From assembly GCA_017654935.2 (NCBI GenBank), contig CM065699.1:14332345-14396344 (forward strand): a stretch of DNA of 64,000 nt, given 5' to 3'. The notes below the pieces were generated by a model. The model made no database searches. It saw only the letters and a program-made list of their open reading frames with translations, and was not told the DNA's origin. A program made the position numbers and the translations under genes. Shown here piece after piece: positions 30,308-41,200 of this stretch (its first letter is position 1; every line of letters begins with the position of its first letter). The stretch comes from Phymorhynchus buccinoides. Its lineage: Eukaryota > Mollusca > Gastropoda > Neogastropoda > Raphitomidae.

Positions 30308-30362
30308 CTTCTGATGACATCATCAATGACATCATCAGGCATGTATGTTGGTCAAGGGGTTA
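30308..30362. repeat. Remnant of TTAA family D
   Basis: CTTCTGATGACATCATCAAT, GACATCATCAGG and GTCAAGGGGTTAA match the right half of family D. The left half is missing. Confidence 0.55.
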
Positions 30363-31194
30363 AAAAGCAAACAAAGACGCATGCTTGTTATCAATAAATA
30401 TCCTAAGCATAATCTGAAACAGACCTTAACGTTCATGTGTACCATATAATACCCCTTCTTCCTGCCCCCCCTCCTGACATTCACACCTTAGAAATGCACT
30501 AACATCAGTTAGACTGATCTTTCCCTAAGGGGGAAAAACACAACAGCACCAAACAGCAGGTTTTGTAAGCATAAAATAGGATGTATGATTTCAGAACGGG
30601 TCTAACAAACTGAGTTCTAAAGCATGAACTCAAAGCATTGAAACGTTTTCAACGTAATATCAATTCACAACACCTGACGATCACTACAGACATCTACAAA
30701 TCATTTAATACAATATTTACATCTGATAATACAAAGTTGTATGAACCACTGCTCAATGAGTACTCAAAGGCAAGAAGAATCATGACAGAAAAGCCTTTTG
30801 TTCATGTTTGATAATAAAATCAAGTTTCAGCTTCCAAAGCCAAGGCCACTTCAAAGCTATTTCAATATTGATCGAACGTCCCAAAGTCCAGTCAAACTAG
30901 ATAAAATCAAGTTTTAACCAACCACAGTTAAGACTATTTCAAAGCTATTTCAAAACTGATCAAACATCCCATGTCCAGTCAAACTAGTCAAAATCCAGTT
31001 TTAGCTAAAGTCAAACCCCACCCTATAACGGGCACCTCAGTATTGTGGACAGCACGGTAATCCGGACAGTTTTACTCAGTTTCTTCTCTTATTCATCACT
31101 AACAGTCTCCAGTATAGCGACCACCTCGCAATTACGGACAGCTTTGGCCATTCTGTAGGGTGGTCGTAGTACTGAAGTTCAACTACATTTCAAT
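30363..31194. other. No gene recognised; short degenerate repeats
   Basis: Repeated TCAAACATCCC/CCAGTCAAACTAG words at 30860-31000 suggest an old tandem array. An inverted-ended segment (ACCCCACCCTATAACGGGCA to GTAGGGTGGTCG, about 31016-31168) may be a pogo-like MITE. Confidence 0.4.
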
Positions 31195-31330
31195 ACAGTA
31201 AGACTCCCTCCCATATAGACCTACTTCTCCGAGATATTGCCCTTATAATCTTTGTAAGAATTAAAATTGCATCCCTTATAAGACCTCATTTTGGATGATT
31301 TTTGCAGGTCTTATAAGGAAGGTTCCACTG
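31195..31330. mobile_element. Tigger/pogo-like MITE, 5'-eroded
   Basis: CTTATAAGACCTCATTTTGG and TAAGGAAGGTTCCACTGTA match the right half of the 20066 family. The left end begins at CAGTAAGACTCCCTCCCATA. Confidence 0.65.
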
Positions 31331-31332
31331 TA

Positions 31333-31338
31333 TTTATT
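31333..31338 (-). promoter_or_regulatory. Candidate polyadenylation signal AATAAA for the right BRD7/9 copy
   Basis: TTTATT on the plus strand gives AATAAA on the minus strand about 570 nt after the stop codon. It lies just beyond the tandem-repeat 3' UTR and next to a MITE end. Position only; other AATAAA-like words exist further downstream. Confidence 0.3.
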
Positions 31339-31414
31339 AACCGAACATCCCAAAGCCTGGTCAAACTAAGCCAGTCATCAAATGCACCATGGTACTTCGG
31401 TAGCAAACTCATTG

Positions 31415-31939
31415 AATTAGTAAAAAGCGATCAACCATCCAATGCTTCTAGTTCTACTCATCAAAGTCCCCCATCAAAGCCCCCCATGCCAGTCTCCATC
31501 AAGCTGGTCATCAATTCCAAAAAGTGATAAACGATCAGTTCTTTCTGCCCATCAAAATACCCTATTATAAGCTGACCCCATCCATGCTGGTCTCCATAAT
31601 GCAGATCACCAATACGAATTTAATTAGTAATAAAAAGAGATAAATGATCCAGTCCTTCCACTCATCAAAATACCCTATAAGCTGTTGAAGTGTTCCCATC
31701 CATGCTGACAGTCTCCATCATGCTAGTCACCAATACCATTTGAATTAGCAAAAAGCGATAAACTGTCCACTCCTTCCACTCATCAAAAGTTCCCCATCAA
31801 CTGTGCTCATCCATGCTGCCAGTCTCCATCATGCTTGTCACCAATACCAATAGAATTAGCAAAAAGTGATAAACCATCAATTCCTTCCGCTCATCAAGGT
31901 CCCCATCAGCTGTCCCCACCCATGCTGGTCTCCACCTGC
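31415..31939 (-). repeat. Tandem array derived from the terminal coding segment, forming the 3' UTR
   Basis: About five degenerate units of about 105-120 bp share AATTAGCAAAAAGTGATAAA, CTTCCACTCATCAAA, CATCCATGCTG and CAGTCTCCATCATGCT. The last unit (31855-31939) includes the stop codon and the codons for the C-terminal VETSMGGDS, so the 3' UTR was built by repeated duplication of the coding end. Confidence 0.75.
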
Positions 31940-32257
31940 GGGGAAGGGCTGGGGAACAACTCGCTCAGATCGGCGGGGTCCTGAGACACAGACACCCCTT
32001 CCTCCGCAATGGACTCGTCCAGAATCTCTTCGTGCTCCTCGCTCATCAAGCTACTCTCCCCTACCACCCCCATCTCCTCGTCGTCGTCGTCATCGTCGTC
32101 ATCATCATCATCCTCATCATCGTCCTCCTCCGTAGCGTGTGAGGCGGTGACGCTTCCCGAAGCTGTGCCGGCAGAAGGCAGGTTCTCCAGGGGTTCCAAG
32201 GCTTCGTCCACGTGAACCACCTCAGCGTTGGTGTCTAGGTCAGGGCCGGAGTCCCCA
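31906..32257 (-). CDS. BRD7/9: BRD7/9 right copy, exon 16 (terminal, acidic)
   Basis: Encodes residues 626-742 and TGA (31906-31908). Contains EVVHVDEALEPLENLPSAG, an uninterrupted Asp/Glu tract of about 19 residues (GAT/GAC/GAG codons, microsatellite-like) and the end VETSMGGDS. The acidic C-terminus is not a known feature of human BRD7 or BRD9. Acceptor TTTGACAG. Confidence 0.8.
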
Positions 32258-35200
32258 CTGTCAAAGAAAAAGAAAAAAAACCTTTGTAAAGAAAGGTGGT
32301 GGCAGAGGTTCCAAGGCTTCGTCGACGTGAACCACCTCAGACATTCGCCTGCCAAGTTCAATGCATGACTGCTGCGTGAGTGACCCCGGCTTCAAATCCC
32401 GGCCTCGCCCTTTCTTTCTCTAGTTCGACAGGAAAATCGAACTGAACGTCGAGTCCTTTGGACAGGGACCTAAAGATGGTCTGACCTGTACGCTTTTTTG
32501 CACGTAAAAATCCCATGTCGATAAGAGTAGGGAGAAATCCTGCTGCCTGGTATGATCAAATTGATAGCTAGGTTTCCCAAGTCCGTCCCTGCCCCCTTAC
32601 CTTGCCTTCCCCCCTCCCCCTCCCCCCAAAAAAGGGTAGGCATAGTGATGTCCCGAGGCCCCGGTCATAGGCCATTGACCTATTAACATTGAAAATATCC
32701 TATTGTGTTCTCCCCAGTCAGGACAAATGTCTGATTAGATTTTTAAAACTGCCACGCTTTTGTCTTACTGATATTTGCAAGAGCCAGGACATTGTCCTGT
32801 TGATTTCTCTTGTCTCAGGACAGTTTGGCGTATCACTTTTCGATCCTTAGTACATCACTGTCTAAGGCACTGCGCTTGCAGCAACGTGCTCTCCAAGGGA
32901 GAGCAGCCCGGATTTGACAAAGACAAGTCTGTGTGACTCGAATATACCAAATACAGACCTGGTTACCTCCTACCACAAGTATTGAGTAGTCTGGAAAGCT
33001 GAATTGAGTAGTTTTGGTGCAAAATGTGTAGTCCTATTCATGAAACCATCAAACATTGTTCACTGAAAATTAGTAGCAATCAAGAACTAAAGAGCATTAT
33101 CATCAATTTTGAAGAGTAGTAGAGGTCCAAATTGAGTAGAATACTACTCGAAAAGAGTAGAGTAAACAGGTCTGCTGAAATACCTGTCGGCCACGCAGGG
33201 TTCAGTGAAGGGCTGTGGGGGGGGTGAGGGGGGTGGCGGCGGCTGGGAGATGATGCCCATGGCGTTGCGCACGCTGCCAATGCTGACCAGGTCGCCCGGG
33301 GTGGCCGTTCTGGACAGACTGGCCAGGCCCTCCGTCACCTTGGAAGCTGTGGGAGAAACAGTGAGGATTGTGTTGAAATTATGGGGGGTCATTTCGAATC
33401 CAGCGCCTCCCCATGGGGATACCGGGGGGTCTTTCATAAAAATAGGCCCTCCGTCACCTTGGAAGCTGTGGGAGAAACAAGTGTGGGTTGTGTTGAAATT
33501 ATGGGGGGGTTCATTTCGAATCTAGCGCCTCCCCATGGGGATACCCCCAGAGGGTCTTTCGTAAAAATAGTTCCCCCACCTTCTGGAAATTCTGTGCTTG
33601 TAACTTCCTCTAATCTGTTACTCTCTTTGACTCTGCCTTTCCACTTTGCTTTCTGTCATTTATTATCTTTCTGACTTATTGGCCCATTCCCCTGCCTTTT
33701 GGAAAAAAAAATCTTTCAAATAACTTTTCTCCTTTGAGCTCCTCTGAAATCGGCATGTCGGCTGTACGCAGCGAGGAGACCAGTGAAAACTGACAACGGA
33801 CTGACACCTTACCTATTATGGCCTTTAGGTCTGGGAACGCAGAAGAAGAAAAATCTAGCAAAAATTTCCTTCAACATAGATGCATAACATATCTGAAATG
33901 CTGAACACTTTTTTTTCTTCTACAAATAGCACAGAATATGTACGCACACAACTTAATAGTGTCAATTTAATAGTAACAGTAATGAATAATAGTTTTAGTA
34001 GTACCAATATTAATAATAATATTAATAATAATAAAGAAAACTTATATAGCGAACATTCCAGGCTAGCTGCTCATGGCGTTTTACCAAAAAAAATACATTT
34101 AACCAAATCACATCAATACCCATGCTCGCACGCACACAAGCACACACACTGACGAACATAGCAAAACATTTACATGCGCATGCACACATGCACACAGTAC
34201 ATGCATACACACACACGTACGTACGTTCGTACATACATACAGACACACAGACACAAACACACATCCCCACACACCTGCCTACCTCTCTGATCTCGTTCAC
34301 CTGTACTCACCCTCCAGGTCTCTCCGTTCCTCTTCTGACAAACTTATCCTTTCTATTCCTCATACTAACACTAAGACAAATGCTAAATCTTTCCAGTCTT
34401 TCAAAACTGCTCTTAAAACTCACCTCTTCCGGCAATACCTCTGATTTCTTCCTTGTCCTGTTTCCTGCCTTAAAATGATGTCCCCCACATTGTGGGTGGG
34501 TGGGTGTGCGCGCGTATGTGGGTGTGGGCGTGTGCGTGCGTGCGTGTTGTGGCTGTGTGAATGTTTGTGATAGTTGATATTGTAGTAGCTTATTTATGAT
34601 TTATGTATTTATTTAATCAATGGTGAAGCGCCGTGAGCTCAAGAGAGAAAGGGCGCTCTATAAATGTTATTTATTATTATTATTATTATTACATGCATAA
34701 GCACATGCCAGCGCGCGTATGCACACACACACTTTCTGTCTCCCACCTTTCCCATGCCATTCCTCATCCGCACACGCTTTCATTCTCACAATCCGATCAT
34801 GGTGGACAATAGTGGACAATTAATGGTATTAATACAATAATAGAATAGTAATATCAATAATATCCTCATCATCTTCATTTTCATCTTTGCAAATGAGACT
34901 TGAGAGCTACAATAATGCATAGACATATCCAAATACTGTTAAAAAGAAGAAATTAGTCAGCACAGAAGTATTACCATATTTTTGTAAGGCATATTTTATT
35001 ATAAGTCGCATTCCCAACGTTTTACACACAAATCTGATTCTGTTATTACAGTTTCTTACTATATCACATTAGTCATTATTATAAAGGTGCAGGGTTCTCA
35101 GTCTGGGGGAAATTATCGCCTTATAATCCATAAAATATGGTGCATACTAAATACTGTTTTAGAAAAATAATTTAAATATGATTTCAAGTTGGTTTTGAAT

Positions 35201-38200
35201 CCTATCCGAGAGATAAACGCAATTTATTCCTTGCAACTAGGGCTTGAAAAGCAAACAAATCTTCATGAGTGCTCCTGGGAAAATTCAAAATCCCGGCGGA
35301 GTGCAGGGACCAGTGCCCCTCCTGGGGGTTCCGGGGGGCAATGCCCCCTGAAAGCTGAAGAGAAACAACAGTTTCCAATGTAACTGACAGGCTCTTATTG
35401 CACTTTCACTTCTGGTTAAAACTTCATGACCTCCATAACGAGCAAAATGCATCTTCTCAAATTCTCATAATCCGTCGATGCCGGCTCCAGGCAATAAAAC
35501 AAAATCCTGAACTGCAGGACATCCTGAAAGCAGGAGCATCCATGAATCTTTGACTAAAAAGATGCGTACATGATGAAGGAGATCAAGCAAATACTTTGGG
35601 CCCAAACCAAAGATATGAACAGTGGTCACTCACCGAGGTCCATCTCTCGGTCGGAGGGTCCCGTAGTGTGTGTGAGGTGAGCAGGGGTGGTCTGACTGAG
35701 GCGGGCGTTCTGTGCCTGGTGCAGGTCCCCGATCATATCCGCCGTTCTGTTCAGCTGCCTCTGGATGGGGTCCGCCTCTCCGCCTTCTACAACATTGCAA
35801 GAAAAACAACAGCTGTAGCAGTCAAAGGAAAAAGAAAAGGAGATCAGTTCCCCCAAACTGAAGAAAAAACGTCATATGTACCAGCATTTTACAGGGACAC
35901 AACATACAGAATATCACCGTATTTTTCTGATCATTAGGCGCTGCTGTGTATAAGGCGAATAGGGCAATTTTCAAGAAAAATCTGACAAAATCCAAGTAAA
36001 AGGCGCCCTCGTTTATAAGGCAATACGCACCTTGCAAAAGAAAGTCAAACTTTGAAGCCTGTACGCGTCCTGTAAACGCTTACTGCCTGCCATTACTGCT
36101 GTCATAACGAGAGTTGGCTCCCTTCTCAAATGATCAAACTTCCGTTTGTGTTGCTTCCTGTTAATGTGTTTGGACAATTGTTTGCGAAAACTGATAGAAT
36201 TATGGCATTTTAACTCACTCGGGACGAATGAGCCGGATCCGGCTCATGGCTCGCACAACCGTTTAGGACGAATGAGCCGGCTCTGGCTCATAAGAGTTTT
36301 CAAGAGGTTTTGATTTCTGGTGTGTAACCAGCTTTTCGGTAGGAAGTCATAACCTATTTTTTAAGTTTGCTTTGACCTTGCCTCTCTTGAAATCAACCAA
36401 TCATTGTAGACTTTATTTTCAGCTTTGGTTGTAGAGGGGGGTCAAAGATCGGAATGTGAGATTTTCCTTCTTTCTATGTGTTAGCTGTTTTTGTCAATAC
36501 AGACAAACCCCTATTTTACGACCCTCTGTTAAGCGACCACCTCTCATCTGAGACCGGATTTGTTGGCACGGATGCATTTTACTATGACTGACTGTAAACG
36601 ACCTCTCTTAAATGACTTCCTCTAAAACGCGACTTACGACCGCCAATTTGTTGGTTTTTACGACCGTTGTTGTCGTCTGCATAGACTTCGAGCAAAGGGA
36701 AACAACCACGGTCAAGGGCCTGAAAGCGGAGTCGCTTCCCTTGTTGTAGAAAAGATGGCGGAAAGCGTAGGAAAAGCACGAAAACCACTGACTTTGAAAA
36801 AGAAAACTACTGACTTTGGACGAGAGTGGAGGTGATTAACAGAAGTCGGCGAAGTGAAACTGTAATACATTGATTGCACAATCCTATGGAGTTGGAAAGA
36901 CCCAAATCCAGTTTTAATATGTCATTGTATGTGTGCATGAAGAAGAGAGTATGAACTGTGCTGAACTTTTTCTTTCTACGGCTGCCAATGAAAACCTCCG
37001 TCATACAACCCCTCCAATTTACGACCGATTTTTCTGGACATTTTGGAAGTCTTAAAATAGAGGGTTGTCTGTAGGAGACAAACGACGAAGGTAAGGAATC
37101 TAATATTTTACGATCGCTTAGCCTTAGTGCATGGTGTTAGTAATCTTATCTGAAAATATCAGTCCATAACTTTTAATAATTTTTTTGTGGTGATGGGTTT
37201 TCGAACCAAGTCAAATGGCCCGTCCTAAACGATTGTAAGGGGAAGGAACTGGCCAGTGCCGAGTGAGTTAAGCTCTACGATGCTTTTTACATCCAATGAA
37301 GGGTTATGGCATCTGTTTGACGGTATCTCAGACAATAATAGGGATTTTGAAGCATTTTAAAGTGAGTATTCGTCGTAACGGCGACTCAAGACCACTTTCG
37401 ATGTCTGACTCACAGTAGACTGTACTGAGTACGGCAATCGTTGCCTCTCTTCTCACGATTTTGTTCACTAATAGGGCGCCCTCATTTATTAGGCACATAG
37501 GTCAAAATTGGAGGAAAAAATATCACCTTATAGTCCGAAAATTACGGTAAGTGTATGGGATTTCCTTATGGAACTTGCGGATTGCAGATCTAATGTGCAC
37601 AGACCCTTATAATAATTATTTTTATTATAATCAGTTCTTCGGCTTAACCATCCCCCCTTGGAGTGTAGATTGCAGCTCTGTGTGCGTTTTTACCAAATGT
37701 CTTTTTTTTTTCATTTTCTTATTTGATGGCTGAGGAAATGTTAAGACCAACAGCAGACATTAAAAGTCTAATCCATTTTCTTTGCCAACACTCCCATGAA
37801 CAAACACACACACACTGGTGATTTACACAGGATACACTTCTAATCCGCATTTTCCAGAAAAATTATGACAGACCTACCGTATGTTTCGGACTATAAGGCG
37901 AATCTTTTTTCAAAGACTCAGACCCCTGCGCCTTATAATGTGACTGATGAATTAGTAAGAAAATATAGTAACAAAATCTAAAATTTGGGGGGTGCGCCTT
38001 ATACAAAGGTGCTGCCTTATAGTCCGAAAAATACGGTAGTTTGATTCAAACATTGAAGAAAAATGTAACCTAATTTCTTTGTAAATGGTTGATTGGAACA
38101 AAATCTTCATTACTTTATTATTCCTTTTTTTGGGGGGAAGAACTATGACCATGACCATGTTTTTAAAACAGAAACAATTTCCAAGACCTGAATTAATTCA

Positions 38201-41200
38201 GCAGAACTTAAAGCTTAAACATTCACATGCACACAAGCGTGTGTGCGTGTACACACACGGAATAAGTACAACACATACAAGGAACGACAGGAATGTAAGT
38301 ATAACAAACCTGTGGCTGAAGCGTCATTTTGAGGAGACTGCATCCTCTGAAACAAAAATAAAATAAAATGCCTGTCTATTCCCTTTGTCTTTTATTTCAT
38401 CTTGTTGAACGTTCTAATACATGGTTACCTCTACACATCCATAACACAGCCAATCAAATTAATATTGTCTTCAAATCGGCTCATACCACACCGATGACCA
38501 AATGGATGTTAACCCTTTCACCGCCAATGTCGCATTTTAGCACCACAATGGTTTAACACCCATGTCACGAAAGGGCATCCAATCCAGGACCTGTTATCCA
38601 AAGACCCTATTTTCTTCATTTTGGGAGGTAAGGATAGGCCTAATGCTATATATGTTACCGAGGAATTCACAATATTGCAGGAATATTTTTTTCTCTACCC
38701 AGTTAAGTTTAATGGTATTTTTTGGATGAAAAATGCTGTCAGCGAAAGGGTTAACCCTAGTAGCGCTGAATAAGCCCAGAGTAAGAGTTGTTTCAGTACA
38801 CCCAGTGGGGATTCCGGGAGTCTTTCATAAAAGTAGTTCCCCCACCTTCTTGAAGTTGAAGTTCTGTGCTTGTAACTTCATCTAATCTGCCACTCTTTTT
38901 GACTCTGCCTTTTCCCTTTGCTTTCTATCCTCTACTATCTTTCTGACTTTTTGGCCCATTCTCCTGCTTTTTTTCAAAAATATCTTCCAAATAATTTTTC
39001 TCCTTTGAGCTCCTCCGAAATCAGAATGTGTCGGCTGTATGCAGCGGGGAGACCAGTGAAAATTGAAAACCGGACACGTATGTACCTTATCCATTATGGC
39101 CATATGGCCTGGGAACGCAGAAGAAGAAGTTTCAGTACCAGTGCTTCTGGCTGAATAAACTTTAGGAACTGCATTTGGGGAGTAGGGTGGTGTCAAAGAA
39201 CCCTTCTTTTTTCTTACGGGAACAGCACTAGTAGGGTTAATTGGAATTGTTCGGAAATAATTAGGGGGAGTAATTTCATGGTGTGTGGGAGTGATCTTGC
39301 CTAATTCAATCAGTCAAACAGGGGAAGCTACTCTACCATCAGGTAAATGCCCAGCTCTCGCCTCGTGTGTTTGAGTAGACTTACATCACTTAGAACACTG
39401 TGCATCATTCTAAAATTGATGTCATTTATATTTTTAAGTCACATTTTGCAAGTTTAATCAGTTTGTGGATACTGGCCGCCCCTCATTTTTCTAAAAAAAA
39501 AATGTTTGCAAGTCGCTGACTCGCATCCAGCGGTTTCAAGCTTTGATGCCAATGAGTTAAAATTTGCATGACAAACGCAGATGTACTCACAGAGTTCACC
39601 ACCAGGACACACATTGACACAAGTCCCTCCCCGTGGGACAAACAGTTCCCCCACCTTCTGGAAGTTCTGTGCTAGCAACTTCCCTCTAATCTGTCATCAT
39701 CTTTGACTCTGCCTTATCCCTTTGCTTTCTGTCATCTACTACCTTTCTGACATAATGGTCCATTCGCCTGCCTTTAAAATAAAAAAATCTTCCCAATAAT
39801 TTTATTCTTTTGAGCTCCACAGAAATCGGAATGTGTCAGCTGTATGCAGCGGGGAGACCATGGCCATATGACCTAGCAACGCAGAAGAAGAAGAAGTAAC
39901 AAGTCCACCCACCCGAGCGGATGCCGCAGACGACTGTGCAGCATTCTCAGCCTCTTCAGCCGCCTCTCGCTCCCTCTCCAGCTTGCGTTGCTGATCGCAA
40001 ACACACAGAATAGCAGCATTTGTACAATGGTTGTTAGTGCCTGACAAAGAGAGGGCACTTTTTTCTTACCATCATCTGTTCTACAAGCACAGCTGCCAAC
40101 TTTTCCCAAATAAAATCCTGGAGGGGAGGGTTCGGGGGGTTCGGAAGGGGGGAGCTGAGAAACTTTACTTTTGGCCCTTACTACAGGCTAATGCCAACCA
40201 GTGATAAAAGGCCAACCTTACTATATTAGTAGTCGTATTATAAGGCACATTTAGTCTCCGCTCTAGGAAAAAAGTATCGACTTATAGTTGAAAAACTTAT
40301 GGTAACCAATGGGCAGCTTAGGACGATAAATTGACCGCCAGAGGGCAGTCCAACCGTTAGGAGCTTATCATGCACTATTCTTAGTTGGGCGTAGTGAGAG
40401 AGAGAGAGAGGGAGAGAGGGAGAGGAGTCCCACCCTCTCTCTCTCTCTCTCTCACTATGTACAAATAGAATAGCGCGTGATAAGCCCCTAACGGTTGAAC
40501 TGCCCTCTGGTGGTCAATTTATCTGTATTAAGTTGCCCATTAGGGTAGTTAAAAATAGTGACTGCCAGGTCTAGTCAATATACTGAAGAAGAAAAAAAGG
40601 AAGAGGAAGTTTGGGCTTGACCCCATGTCTATTCCCTCATGTCAGAATCTCCACTTCATTTTTTTTAATTTAAACAAGTTGCTCACAGCTTACAGTAAGT
40701 TATTTTAATTGTCTTCCAAGCAAAATGCACATGTTCTGTTGTCATGTTCCTAAAATGCACATGTTCTGTTGTCATGTTCCCAAAATGCACATGTTCTGTT
40801 GTCATGTTCCTAAAATGCACATTTTCTGTTAATGTTACGGAGTGGGATTCTACTACATTGGAACCTCCCTTATAAGACCTCCCATTATAAGACTACCTCC
40901 CACATAAGACCTACTTCTCTGAGACATTGCCCTTCTTTGTAAGTATTAAAATCACCTCCCTTATACAGGCATGGTAGTGGGGGCAAAGTGGTTTTCAAGG
41001 AAAATGGCCGGGGGTCCAGAGGGCCGAAGAAAATTCAATAAATGAGTGAAATTTTCACTTTTTTATGCCATTTCAATGCATTTTTTTTATAACTTTGTTT
41101 CAAACTGTTTCACGGATTTTCCATGATTCGCGGAGTTCTACCATGCCTGCTTATAAGACCTCATTTAGGATTATTTTTTAAGGTCTTATAAGGGAGGTTC

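Larger units (their letters stand above)
35916..37548. mobile_element. MITE family H, outer shell of a three-level nest
   Basis: Left end ACCGTATTTTTCTGATCATT, right end CCTTATAGTCCGAAAATTAC then GGTA. The interior carries GGCGCCCTCGTTTATAAGGC and is interrupted by a family B TTAA element, itself interrupted by a TA-inserted element. Confidence 0.75.
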
